A stretch of 55,817 nt of DNA, from NCBI GenBank assembly GCA_011800805.1, contig MPNW01000534.1, positions 13,532 through 69,348 of the forward strand, given 5' to 3'. The notes under the pieces were generated by a model. It saw nothing but the letters and a program-made list of their open reading frames with translations. It was not told the DNA's origin and ran no database searches. This document shows positions 1 through 10,106 of the stretch, piece after piece; within the stretch, counting starts at the first letter, position 1; each line of letters opens with the position of its first letter. The stretch is from Hirudo medicinalis (taxonomy: Eukaryota > Annelida > Clitellata > Hirudinida > Hirudinidae). The translations under genes and the position numbers were made by a program.

Positions 1-411
1 CGATTACGTACTTCGGAGATATTAGCGATATATTTCAGTCTGTTTCGGTTTCGAAGTTTCTTGGTTGCCATTAAAGTTTCTGTTCTGTTTTATGAAGTTG
101 GTTTATCCATACAAAGACTCAACAATTATTATTCAGTATTTCCTAACTAAAAGTGCCCTACTTATATGTTAGGTTACTCGTCTGTGGTGCTGTTGTTTAT
201 GCAATAAGTGGAGTTGGAAAGGGGACCTGCCTTTCAAGCGGGCCCCAGGCCTCCCCAGGCTTAATCCGGTCCTAGTATACGTGGCGATGTAACCAGGTCC
301 TTCGAGAGGTGTGTGGGGCCGCGAAAGCAGTAGTTTCCAAAGCAAACTCGCGCTCGATCGCTAATCAGCAGAAGATTTATTTCTTACGCGAGAGCTTCTC
401 ACACCTCTGCA
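1..411. other. No gene seen; GC-richer second half
   Basis: Positions 1-180 are AT-rich with nothing recognised. From about 215 the composition becomes GC-richer and merges into the retroelement fragment that follows, so this half is probably a decayed upstream part of that element. No open frame of note. Confidence 0.4.
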
Positions 412-872
412 AAAAGAGATATCAAACGCCCTTCTTGCAGAAGCGAACGACTGGACCGTCGCAGCCGACATAGAAGAGATGAGGCACTACCCCAATGTGC
501 TAGTAGAAAGTCCGGACATGGTGCTCGTGTCGCCGTCGACGTATGCCATCATTCTGGTGGAGCTGACGGTACCATGGGAGGACTTTGATATAGCAATGCG
601 GTCAAGGCGGAAAAGTATGCAGATCTGTCGATGGACCCGGAAGTGAAAGGCTACAGAACAGACTTCTTCCCCATCGAGATTGACGCAAGGGGCGCAGTCG
701 GCAGGTCGACTTACGCCTTCCTCACTAAGATTGGATTGTCTAGCCGAGAAAAAACAAAGCTAACAAAGCTATGACAAGGATGTCTGAGGCTGCAGAAGCG
801 GCCTCATTCTGGATATGGCAAACGAGAAGCCAGAAGAAGTCTCCCGAAGCCACTGCATGAAAGCCGTTGATC
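412..872 (+). pseudogene. C-terminal fragment of a non-LTR retrotransposon polyprotein (PD..VELTVPWE type)
   Basis: The translation reads, in one frame to about 600, a segment containing PDMVLV, then VELTVPWEDF, and after a frameshift near 600 a second segment containing EKYADL, FFPIEIDARG and SEAAEAASFWIW, ending at a stop near 872. This order (PD-x-V, VELTVPWE, EKY.DL, P.E.ARG, AAE..S.W.W) is the C-terminus of a reverse-transcriptase family common in aquatic invertebrates and fish. The spacing PD....VEL looks like a PD-(D/E)xK-type nuclease core, which is inference. Upstream RT is missing here, but RT-region pieces of the same lineage lie at 37245-37990 and 39493-40250. Broken by at least one frameshift. 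Confidence 0.7.
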
Positions 873-1104
873 TCCACCAAAATATTCATCTCACAAACCG
901 TGTCAATGATCACCGAAACAACGGGCCCAACTTCTTGGCCGAGAGATACGGCAGTGTCGAGAAAAACAGGCTGGCCGCGGGCTCGCAAATCACTATCGAC
1001 TACCGTCCAAATGGATTCGAATAAAAGCCCGTGGCCGAGTCCCGACAAATTTCTCTCAACTGCCGCTACAAAGAAAATTTAGGCCTTAGTTTGCATATAA
1101 TAAA

Positions 1105-1330
1105 TACATGGCTTGAAAAAGCCACCGAGAGCTTTCATGGCCGCTGTAGGCAACTGGGGCTGACGCGGTCGACACAAGAAGGCCAGAGAGAGCCTCGCAG
1201 AGTCGAAGGTTGTCGGCTTCCAAGCCTCAGTAAGCGACATAAAGAAGCCAATGAGAGCTTTCATAGTCTCTCCAGTCCAGGCAATAATTATCGGCTTAAG
1301 AAGGCCAGCGAGAGCCTCGCATAGCCGAAG
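1105..1330 (+). repeat. Tandem repeat with A-B-A-B higher order in a retroelement 3' region
   Basis: Four related units occur near 1117, 1177, 1243 and 1298. Each carries the core AAGCCA or AAGGCCA followed by GAGAGC. Units 1 and 3 continue CTTTCAT, units 2 and 4 continue CTCGCA, so the array is a duplicated dimer of about 125 bp. It lies between the stop of the retroelement frame and its tail module. Confidence 0.65.
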
Positions 1331-1372
1331 ATAGCGCTGAGTCCGAAAGGTTAAAACCAACAGGGACATCCG

Positions 1373-1495
1373 GCTGATCACCGGATGCGGCCCACTCCCC
1401 GAAAACGTAAGGAGGTTCGTAGGGCCGAAACGTTTGAAGACGGGGGAAACTCCTCTGAGGATCCCTGTCGGAGCTCCAAGACTGAGTTTTAAGAA
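1373..1495 (+). repeat. Conserved retroelement tail module, copy 1
   Basis: Contains GGCCCAC, GAAAACGTAAGGAG, GGGCCGAAACGTTTG, a G-run, ACTCCTCTGAGGAT and CCCTGTCGGAGCTCC. The same block in the same order is found at 8461-8580 (plus) and 40243-40322 (minus). Here it directly follows the 3' region of the element whose protein end is at 872, so it is best read as that element's 3' terminal module. The copy has CTGAGGAT where copy 2 has CTGATGAT. Confidence 0.7.
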
Positions 1496-1501
1496 ACTTC
1501 C

Positions 1502-1690
1502 CCCAAGGCTAGGGTGGCCCTAATTTTTAAAGTTTCATCTTCTGACCCCCAGATGAGTTCCAATATATACAAATAAGTCAAATCAAATACGAGCAAGATT
1601 GAACAATAGTTATAGGTCGCTCAACAAAATCTTAGTTTCCTGAGAATATAAAAATCAGCAAAAAAACCAAATTTGACTAAATGTTTAAAA
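1502..1690 (+). repeat. Dispersed repeat beginning CTAGGGTGGCCCT, copy 1
   Basis: Starts with CTAGGGTGGCCCT and contains CTGACCCCCAGATGAGTTCC, GCAAGATTGAACAAT and TTAGTTTCCTGAGAA. A clear inverted copy lies at 52608-52797, and only the terminal GGGTGGCCCT recurs at 36226. The sharp shared end suggests a DNA transposon or MITE terminus. No coding potential. Confidence 0.6.
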
Positions 1691-2328
1691 TTTATAATAA
1701 AATGTAGCATTTTATTCTTATTCATAAATATTCATTAACTAAGTTAATTATTAAATAGAAAATAGATAAATATTCATATTTTCATTATTTATTTCATTTG
1801 TCCTTGGTATGTGCCTTGATATAACTTCTTCACACACTTATCTGTTGTCTGGTGCTTGCGTTCTTTTATGCTGTAAAGGTGGCTTTTACTCCACCCTCAC
1901 ATCCTGGAAATGCAGTCAGTACGACTGCTGTCTTGTGTGGGTATGTAAGGGACCGTTAATGCCTAGGCAATATTCATCATCAAACGGCTTCAAGCAGAGT
2001 AGTCATGTTTTGACAATTGTGAGGATGCCTCAGCTGAACTTTCCAATGTCAAACGTGTAATCACTGTTTTTCTCAAATTGCAGCTGTAAAACAATCAACT
2101 ATGAGATGACTATCGCTAGCCGCTCAAAAAGATGCTCATCTTTTAAGGAAGAAAGCCATCAGCATGGAAGAGGTTTTGAGCTTCTGGGCCAGTGCATCCA
2201 GCTCGATGGATGGCTAAGGCCTGTTAGATCATCAAAGTTCGACTCTTTCGGGCGCAGTTTAAGGAAATTTTTGACTTCATAAAGCTTCAACTTTACAACT
2301 GTCGTTTTTAACTTTGCATGTGACGGTT
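1691..2328. other. AT-rich spacer, possible gag scrap
   Basis: 1691-1800 is very AT-rich. 1800-2090 holds a short open frame with no recognised similarity. 2110-2210 encodes a short stretch (LLRKKAISMEEVLSFWAS) that resembles a retroelement gag helix, on too little sequence to call. Confidence 0.3.
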
Positions 2329-2659
2329 TCATAAATTAAATAAGGAGATGGTATTTACCTCAGCACCAGTGTCTATCTGGAATTTTATTGGTGGCCCATT
2401 GGGAATTGGAAAGACACAAGGCCATTTAGAATCTTTATTGCCATCACCAATACCAAATAAATCAATTCCAAATTTCTCTTGGGCTTCTAAAATGGAAGTA
2501 TTTTTTACCACAATAAACCTTTTCAAAATGGTTTCCCTTCCTAGAATACTGCTTGCCTCTTTTATTCCGGACAGATGGCTTGAGAAAACTCAACTGATTG
2601 ACCTCCTGTTGTTGTTTGAAATGGTTCATTAAAATTTGTTTATCTCTTAATACTAACAA
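2329..2659 (-). pseudogene. Ty3/Gypsy-type retropepsin fragment
   Basis: Minus-strand translation gives a protease-like piece with FQIDTGAEVN, the retropepsin active-site triplet DTG followed by A-E-V-N as usual in Gypsy pol, preceded by a basic linker (NKRGKQYSRKGN) in an overlapping frame. The gag end and RT are not adjacent, and the frame is broken between 2460 and 2530. A short orphan fragment of an LTR retrotransposon. Confidence 0.6.
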
Positions 2660-3610
2660 ATCTATTTTTTTTATTATTTTTCATTCTTGTAGAAAGGTAA
2701 TTGAATATAATTCCTCTCTTTCTATAAATAATGTTTCCATTAATAGAGTCTCAAGTATTAGATATCTAGGGGTCTTAATAGACGAACATTTATCTTGGCT
2801 CATACATATCTCTTATGTTCAGAATCATGTTTCTAGGAATATAGGTATAATTTCCAGAATTCGGCCATTTGTTAACACAAAAGTAGCTCTTCTACTATAT
2901 TTTTTTCTTATCTATCCTTATCTATAAGTTATCTAATTATCTATTATCTTATCTTATCTATTAACTTATCTATTGCAATATCATATGGGCATCTACTTAC
3001 AACACACATTTACATCAATTGAATGTGTTGCAAAAGCGGATTATGCGAAAAATTTTCTTGTTAACACCTTTATCATAAACTGTCTCTGCATTCACTAACA
3101 ATAGTCTGTTAAATATATCACAAATTCGTAATTTACAAACCGCTCTTTTCATATTTTCACATGATTTCAATTCTCTCCCCAAAATATTCTCTGGCTTTTT
3201 TATATCAAGCAATAATTAAACAGTCATTTTTTACGTAATGCACATGAATATTGTCCTTCTTTTTCTAAGTCCACTCTAAAATTATTCTCGATTCAATGTT
3301 ATGGCCCTAGACTTTATTCCTCTATACCTTCATCTATCAAAGATGTAATTCAATTAAATACGTGTCCTTTTAACTTGCTTTATTTATTGTTTTAAAAGTC
3401 GTATAAGCAATATTTATTGAGTGGAATTGTATAGTTTATGATTTTGTACATTATTCCTTGTAAAAGCTTCCTGTATATAACGATTTATAGGGTCAGTCTG
3501 ATAGCGTGCGCTTCCGTAAGACTGGCACTTTGAGTTACTTGAATTTATTTTAATGCTTTTGCTTTGTATATAACAGCTTGTTTGTTTGAATCAATAAAAC
3601 TCAGAAACCC
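2660..3610 (+). pseudogene. LINE reverse-transcriptase C-terminus and 3' end
   Basis: 2650-2927 encodes a typical post-catalytic RT segment: IFFIIFHSCRKVI, then SIRYLGVLIDEHLSW, HVSRNIGIISRIRPF and LLLYFFLIYPYL. YLGV.ID..LSW is the connection region downstream of the catalytic FADD block in Jockey/CR1-like non-LTR elements. After 2927 the frame breaks but similarity continues weakly, and the segment ends near 3600 in TTTGAATCAATAAAACTC, likely the 3' end. The catalytic palm and endonuclease are absent, so it is 5'-truncated. Confidence 0.7.
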
Positions 3611-4440
3611 TCGACAACAACAAAATAAGTGCTATCTGTAACCTTATTAATAAATAAATGATCCAATTTGCTGACTGGATTAACGTATAAATAATAATAT
3701 TATTTAGCAAGCTTATGTTCTATGTAATAGCAATTATACAATTATATTAGGAGTATAATTTTTTTAATACTCTTAACCTCCGTTAGTGGAAGACCCCTGC
3801 CGATATGGTTTTGGCTGAGCTCCATGTTTGGGAAGGTGTCATAAATGTATTATTCTGAATATGTAGTTGTTTAGCTCCTTTCTTTTCGACTCGAGATTAA
3901 TTTATCGAACTGAACAACAAAGTTATGACAAGTAATTTTATTGTTGTAATGACTATTGTAAGAGCTAGGAGGTTCGGTTCGTCCAAAGACATAGCATGTC
4001 GGGACCGGCAACCGAGCTGCGAGCCGCTTAGCAAGATAACAAAGAGAAAAGAGAGAGAGATTCAAATTCAAATCGTCACTACAGTAACTGCCCCCTTGGA
4101 GACGAAGTCTTGAGGAATTTGAAGAAGATGTTGAGTCCACATGCTTGAATGTAGCTTCAAAGATGAGAATGACCTTAGCATGTTGCTTGGGATGATTCAC
4201 CGGATTCGAACAACGAGACTAGGATCCACGACCGGTTAAGCTCATGGATGAGCGAAGGCACATCTTGAAGCAGGAGAAATCGCCGACTTGGAATCCCAAG
4301 ATTTTTCGGGTTTTCGGACATAGGCCTTGAATACTTCGGGGATACTGCAGAAATCGTACCGACAACTGTTGAATCTGCCGCATGACTAACTAAGGTTGCT
4401 GTATGCAAATGTCGGGTTACCAATGTAGTTTATGTTAGTC
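3611..4440. other. No gene recognised; contains a short dispersed repeat
   Basis: Around 4018-4075 is CCGCTTAGCAAGATAACAAA followed by a purine-rich run and ATTCAAATTCAAATCGTC. The same sequence occurs inverted at 8620-8755. Otherwise nothing convincing on either strand. Confidence 0.4.
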
Positions 4441-4765
4441 AAGACTAGTTTATGCCAATGAAAGTCAGTATTCTATTTAATCCTCTTCTTTCAAAGACAT
4501 TATCTGTGTATTCGTATAACGTGCGTCCATCTCAAACTTACAGACCCATTTTTGCTCAATCTAATATCAAACTTCACTCAATTTTTTGCCTCGGACCAAG
4601 AATGTATGCTAGGATTCCATTCGCATACAATGTTACTAATCAGTCAAACTTATATGCTTTCAAACATCTACATAAACAGCTCATCATCGACACACCACTA
4701 TTTCTTTAACTTACTGTGCTCAATTCCCTACACTAACATTTACGTCGCCCATTAAGTTCATGAGC
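4441..4765 (+). pseudogene. LINE C-terminal fragment
   Basis: Encodes TYRPIFAQSN followed by LGPRMYARIPFAYN and NLYAFKHLHKQL. The pattern (GP.IW/Y..IP....., then F.K.LK..L) is the extreme C-terminus of Jockey/CR1-like LINE polyproteins. A clearly homologous inverted copy is at 19222-19400. Only the last 80 or so codons are present. Confidence 0.55.
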
Positions 4766-4839
4766 TCTATTCATTTCCCGCCCCAAAGGATGATATCAAG
4801 GTTGCCAAAGATATGAGAAAAAATTTATTCACTCACAAA

Positions 4840-6090
4840 ATCTGGAACCCACGGCAAGTTCGTTCCAGTGTGCAATGAGCTTAATGGCAACATTAGGCAC
4901 CAGGTCATTAGACGCCAAGCCTCTGTCCAACTTAGCCTACTAAATGCGCGCTCAGTCGTCAACAAGGCCTCACTTATCCAGGACAACCTATGCCTGAGCT
5001 ATGGATATCTTTGTCTTGATCGAAACTTGGATAACTTATGACGCTCCTAGCTGCGTCACAAACAGCCTCGCTCCAGACGGCTTCATCACTATCCACCAAC
5101 ATCGCGGCTTCTCCACCGGCAGTAATCCATCGCCAGGACATAAAATCATCTAAAATAGATCATAACTTCTCTGGATTTGAAAGCCTTCACCTCAAATTCG
5201 ACACCCGCAAATCGCCATTCAGTTTCATCAATCTATCGCCCGCCTGGGCCCAATCATCTTCATTCATCATTAAATTTGAAAAGCTTATCGACCTCATCTC
5301 ATCTCACAACATGCCGTTCGTTATCTGCGTGGATTTCAACGCACCTGGCGTGGGACAAGAATTCATCACCTTCTAGAGGACACAATCGAGTCTCAAGGAC
5401 TATGTCAGGTTCTACAATTCTCCTACCGGGTATCTACCTTGTTTAGCCGATATTTATCGAAAAACCAACACAAATATCGAAATAAAAATATATTTAAAGC
5501 AACAACAGCAAGCAAATCGCAACTCAAGCACAACAACCGAAACACGACGGATACCACACTCTCGCCAGCCTTCTTCGCGCACTCAATCAACACCAAGAAT
5601 ACAGTCGCTCTCTCCAGCTTAACTGCGCTCCAAAACTCTAACTCTCCTCGCTCTATTTATTTGATTAATGTCCGTTGCGTGACTAAAAAAAACCTGGTTG
5701 CCTCCTGCCTCGTTTGGTTGGTTGGTTGATTAACGTCCATTTTAAGCTGCCTCGCTGCGCGACGTATGATATATATATACTTCCAGGCAGCCCACGCTCA
5801 TTAGCATGCAAAATACTAAACCACAACCAATCATACCAACGCGCGACCTCATGCCGATTAAAACACATCACATAGCCCCATCACGCACGCACATACATCC
5901 GCGACACAAAACAGTTTTGTTTATAAAATATTTGTTATAAAATCAACAAATGTCACGTCACTGACAGACTAGTTCAGCAAATCACTTCCCCAACTCACTG
6001 TCACACGATCGATCTCCTCATCGCATCATCATCCCACAATTCTCCTTTCCAGCATAATCATAAATGAATTGACATGCTCCGTCACCTCAG
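4840..6090 (+). pseudogene. L2-like LINE endonuclease domain, split by a solo LTR
   Basis: Upstream of the LTR the frames encode LLNARSVVNKASLI (AP-endonuclease start), LIETWITYDAPSC, SIYRPPGP and VDFNAPG (equivalent of GDFN), ending LEDTIESQGL near 5402. The LTR occupies 5403-5966. From 5968 the same domain resumes with VQQITSPTHCHTIDLLIASS and, in a shifted frame, IIINELTCS. Joining across the LTR restores the normal order of the L2/CR1 endonuclease. Several frameshifts and stops; RT missing. Relatives are at 22860-24245 and 53565-55510. Confidence 0.75.
5403..5966 (-). mobile_element. Solo LTR (564 bp) with perfect 5-bp target duplication GACTA
   Basis: Ends are TGTCAG...CTGACA on the plus strand. 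GACTA at 5398-5402 is repeated at 5967-5971, and the host LINE frame continues across. On the minus strand it begins TGTCAGTGACGTGACATTTG and ends AGAACCTGACA, with a TATATATATA promoter-like stretch inside (5770-5780). A second member of the family is at 40748-41210. No internal retroelement sequence remains, as expected from LTR-LTR recombination. Confidence 0.85.
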
Positions 6091-6493
6091 CAGCATCATT
6101 GATTTTTTACATTGTTTTCTGTATACTTTTAGAATTTTCTAATCATTGGACAAAAATTTATAAAAAAAAATATTGTATATCTTATACATATTTTACCAAA
6201 ACGAACATTTTGTCAAAATAAAATTTCTATTTTGGAAATTAATAGGCACCTCAAGGTTCTCGCTTACCTCTTCGAAATGTCAATGAAACTCATTTGGTGA
6301 ATCGATATTTTAGAATTTATCACTTTTAACCTTTACTCAGGTTGATATATAATAACCACAGTTTCATGAAATTGTTATCTGTCAGAATTGCATCACAAAT
6401 TCAAACAAGCAGCTCAAAATTGATCATTCTTGCTAAAACAAATCCCATTAAAAACTTTCTTCATTCATTCAAAGTCAATAATTAAATTCTTAT
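6091..6493. other. AT-rich spacer downstream of STEEP1
   Basis: No coding potential seen. It separates the LINE fragment from the 3' end of the STEEP1 homologue. Confidence 0.4.
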
Positions 6494-6499
6494 TTTATT
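6494..6499 (-). terminator. Polyadenylation signal for the STEEP1 homologue
   Basis: AATAAA on the minus strand about 70 nt past the TAG stop at 6570-6568, in a suitable context for 3' processing. Confidence 0.6.
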
Positions 6500-6567
6500 A
6501 TTGTTTCTAAATAATAAACTTCTTTGCAGTAGTTTCACTTTGAGAAGATTTAACAAGGCAAATATAT

Positions 6568-7740
6568 CTACTTATCAATAAGTGTTCCTTTGGGCCTCCC
6601 TTTCTTTGCTTCAAGTTCAGCCTATTAACAAGCAAATTGTACATGATTAATCTAAAATTTCAAATATTCAAATCACCACAAAAAGCATTCAAAATAAGTA
6701 TTTATATACCTGTTCTAGGAGTTTGCTTTTATTTATGCCCTTTCTCAGAAGTTGCTTCTCTATAACTCTAGCATTAGCAGCATAAGAATCTGCTATTTCT
6801 TTCTGTAAAAAACATTACCTGAATGCAACAATGGCTGAAGTATCAACTTAATTGTAAATAAAAGTAGCCTTAATTGCTGTATAGAAAATAATAACGATCA
6901 AAATACTGCTTCAATCTCATCTTCCTCTTCATCAATAGTTGAAACTGTCACAGAACTAAACTTCCCCATGTTCTTAGTGTGTTTTGTCACCATAACCTTC
7001 AAATAGTTTCAAGCAAATGTTTTTAATCCAAGACTTAAGAAACTTGAATGTCTGCCAACCTTTTTTGGTTCCGATAACTGTGAATACATATCTGGTCTGG
7101 TTTGCCCCTCACCATGCTTAATTAAAGCACCCTCAACAATATAAGTAACCTGATTATCATCCTTGTGCCTGTAATATAGCCAAAGGTTGCACCTGGAATA
7201 AATGTTGAATTGTGATAACCTCAATTTTCAACATAAAAATTTGCAGATAAGAAAATGTTCACTTTTGACACTTAAATCTAAACTGCTTTTCAATTCCTTC
7301 TTTTCTGCAAAATTTGTGACATTATGAAAACAATTTTAGAATGAATGAAATTAATAGCTAAACACCTTTTTAGATAAACGACATTGTCAGCTACACACAT
7401 TATCTTGTGAGCATGTTTTGAAGAGTCAATGACCCTAGCCCCCTCCAGTTTCCTTAATGGAAGCTTCTCAATTGGGCAATCTAACATGAGTAAGTGAAAT
7501 GAAATTTATTTCATGTTTTAAATCATAATTGCACTAATTCTTAACAGATAATTGAAAAATTAGAAATTAAAAAAAAAGACTACGTCAAGTAGAAGCAACG
7601 TAATCAAATCGTTACCAACCAAGAATAAGTGAAATCTGTCCACATATGCAATAATAAACATTCAATGGTTTCTCTTCCTGGTATTCTTCCTGATCTTTTA
7701 CGTCTGTGCATACTGTGCTCTTTGACACAACTTTGGGCAT
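6568..7740 (-). CDS. STEEP1: STING ER exit protein homologue, seven exons, apparently intact
   Basis: Exons read on the minus strand: 7740-7620, 7480-7366, 7304-7263 (42 nt), 7192-7060, 6996-6907, 6802-6710, 6621-6568. All junctions are GT-AG, phases agree, and the protein is 215 residues (the human protein is about 222). It starts [13 protein letters not shown] and has YYCICGQ (Cys31, Cys33) and KCQKCNLWLYY (Cys91, Cys94), which look like a zinc-binding quartet, then [35 protein letters not shown], and the end [10 protein letters not shown]. Colinear with metazoan STEEP1/CXorf56. In vertebrates this protein helps STING leave the ER; the role here is inferred. Neighbours are all transposon remnants, so there is no operon-like context. 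No frameshift or premature stop seen. Confidence 0.93.
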
Positions 7741-8234
7741 TTTAAGCTGATTAAATGAGGCAGGATTAATCCACGGATTTCAATAAGAACGCTGTTATTT
7801 GCAATCTAAGGTCTTATTTGTAAAATCCACTCAATTTTGTAGAATCACAAACATTTAAAATTTGTTACCATAAGTTTCAATTACCATCTAAGAATATATT
7901 ATCAAGTGAGAACTCACGGCACACTAGCCAAATTCTTTTCGCTACAATTTGTTGACATAGATATGTTACATGCAATAATCTTGAAAATAATTAGAAAAAA
8001 GTCATACCATTAAATAAATATATCAATGCAGTGTATATTGTAGATTTATCTCTGAAGAAGAGAAAATCTGGGTCGAATATTATCTAACATAAGTTTTGGC
8101 CTGACATCCTTCTCCCCTCTATATATTTAGTCAGTTCATAGAAAATTAATTAGTAATAATAAAGTGATCAATGGGTTAATAATAACTATGTAATGACAGC
8201 TACTGTAGTATGCTGTAGTGTCCAGTACTGTAGC
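7741..8234. other. Presumed STEEP1 promoter and 5' flank
   Basis: AT-rich with no second gene. The upstream start region of STEEP1 must lie here, but no clear TATA or initiator can be singled out. Confidence 0.35.
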
Positions 8235-8250
8235 ACATCCCTGCTATCGC

Positions 8251-8582
8251 AATTTGGAAAAAGGAATATGCCCCCCGGGTCCCTGCCGAAAGGAGGGGGA
8301 GGATGACGGACCCATCAAAGACCCTACGATTCACGGCCGGATTTCCATCGGATTCATGACTTTTGGATACGCTTTGGAGAATGGCATGTCAGTGAGCAGG
8401 TGGGAGTGTTGCAGTAGGCTTCAGTCTGAGAGGGGACAAGATTCACCAGGCAAAGCTAANCTGATCAAACGGGTGTGGCCCACCCCCCGAGAACGTAAGG
8501 AGTTTGGGCCGAAACGTTCGGTGACGGGGGCACTCCTCTGATGATTCCCTGTCGGTACGCTCCGTGGTAGGAGTTTCTAAGT
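8251..8582 (+). mobile_element. Short retro-insertion with 16-bp target duplication and tail module copy 2
   Basis: ACATCCCTGCTATCGC at 8235-8250 is repeated exactly at 8583-8598, and the 332 bp between is the insert. Its 3' part (8461-8580) is the conserved module: GTGTGGCCCACC, GAGAACGTAAGGAG, GGGCCGAAACGTTCGG, ACTCCTCTGATGATTCCC, CTGTCGG. A long variable target duplication fits target-primed reverse transcription, so this is a 5'-truncated LINE copy or a SINE using the same tail. One N at 8460. The open frame through it has no recognisable protein. Confidence 0.8.
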
Positions 8583-8619
8583 ACATCCCTGCTATCGCGA
8601 AGGCCTCTATATAAACGAT

Positions 8620-8755
8620 TTGAATTTGAATCTCTTTTTCAGTCCAAATCGTCTTAGTCATGCAACGGACTTTAATCAAATAAATAAATAAAGAAAGAAT
8701 CTCTTTTTCTCTTTAGTCTTTGTCTTTCTCTTTGTTATCTTGCTAAGCGGGAATC
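8620..8755 (+). repeat. Retroelement-like tail AGTCCAAATCGTCTTAGTC...
   Basis: 8641-8690 holds AGTCCAAATCGTC, ATGCAACGGACTTTAATC and an AAATAAATAA tail. Similar tails are at 50641-50690 and 50043-50080 (plus), and a partial one inverted at 5655-5690. 8690-8755 is the inverse of the block at 4018-4075. Confidence 0.5.
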
Positions 8756-9180
8756 TCAAACACTTTCAATTAGTTTATAGTCCGGGGATATTGGTGTTCA
8801 GCTCATAACATCGATTTTTCATAGCTGGAAAATGTTCCTGTACAACTTGGAGATATTTATAGACATGTTATCCAGCTAGAACATAAAGTTATCACCAAAT
8901 TTATAGCAAATGGAGACAAGAACCTCTCAGGTGCTTCAGCATAGTTTGAAAAATTTTGACCTCCTTTTAGAGAGGCTACATACATCGCGAGTTTTCGAGA
9001 AATTCCACCCCGGACCACAAGCACCAGCTACCTCCTTGCTGTCTGCTAAAATTCGATTTATTTTTCTCATTTAAGTTTGTTAATAGCATTCCATCCAGAT
9101 TAAAATATTTTTGCTCAAAAGATTTGAAAATGTCCATGTCATTGGCACTAGACACTGACGATATTTATGTATAACTTTAT
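8756..9180. other. No gene recognised
   Basis: Mixed-composition sequence without a convincing frame on either strand. Confidence 0.3.
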
Positions 9181-9182
9181 AC

Positions 9183-9370
9183 TATATTGTCGCACCCTCG
9201 CGTCGTTTTACGCCATATTGAATTAGAGCTTGGCCTTGTTGCGACTTTTTTTATTGTAACCTGAACGAATAATTAATGAATAATTAATATCAACGCTGAA
9301 ACATGATTGGTCGAAGAGGGAAATTCCATTGTTGAGACGCCAGAGTAGAGTGGTGAAATGTATTCTTATT
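9183..9370 (-). mobile_element. Inverted LTR fragment of the Gypsy family at 13.2 kb
   Basis: Its reverse complement contains ACCAATCATGTTTCAGCG, an AATTATTCATTAATTATTCG stretch and CAGGTTACAATAAAAAAAGT, all in the same order as 13200-13265 just upstream of the gag remnant. No internal region adjoins it, so it is a solo or broken LTR. Ends not resolved. Confidence 0.65.
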
Positions 9371-9644
9371 AAAATATTATTTTAATAATATAATAAATTT
9401 TATATGAAAATTAAAATAAATCTAGAAACACATGTGTATATCTTAAATATATAAATAATGGGTTCAAAGCATTTGACATCTAAAAATTAAATATACTTGG
9501 TTATTTTTTACACATTAAATCGCATTTAAAAGTTTTGACGATGGTTCATATTTTTTTTTATGATGCGTAGATGTGAATGTTGAGTTTTTATGACAATTGT
9601 AAAAACTGTTTTTGTTAAAGTTTATTTGAACTATTTTTATTTTT

Positions 9645-9910
9645 GGGTCATGCCTGCCTTTCACTCGCAACAAGTTCCTGCACTGCTAGGCGCGGGCTCA
9701 GATCAGCAACTAGGGGCTCGTCAAATCATTGCGACACTGGATGGCAGGTCTATAGATGTTGTTGGCCCATAGATCTGGAATAGACTCCCCTCTCGATTAC
9801 CAACACTGATCCAGCCGGATTTCACTCCGCCCTCAAAACCTTCCTCTTCAAAGGAAGCTTCCCTCTACATTAGTGGCCTTGAAGTTCTGTTGAACATACG
9901 CCACTCCAAT
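9645..9910 (+). pseudogene. L2-like LINE C-terminus with 3' hairpin
   Basis: Encodes the end of an L2/CR1 polyprotein: IWNRLPSRLP, then in another frame SALKTFLFKGSF. It is followed by a 3' motif GTGGCCTTGAAGTTCTG...ACGCCAC (about 9871-9904) whose ends pair (GTGGC with GCCAC). The same C-terminus plus hairpin recurs at 17735-17845, and an analogous GGTGCC...GGCACC hairpin at 24243-24276. A stop interrupts the frame before IWNRLP. Confidence 0.65.
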
Positions 9911-10106
9911 CAAACTCGGTATCGTTATCGTTGGATATATCGCGGTAATCGATGTTTTGTTACTGTGGTAAACAAAAGTCTCACTCTCTTCGGTATTAAT
10001 TACTCGCCTCAACAGTGAGAGGTGGCAGTTTCTGTTACATAACACTTCAATTTATTTGTTCTTCGAAATATTTGTAATAACAAAATTGGAATAAATTATT
10101 ACGTTG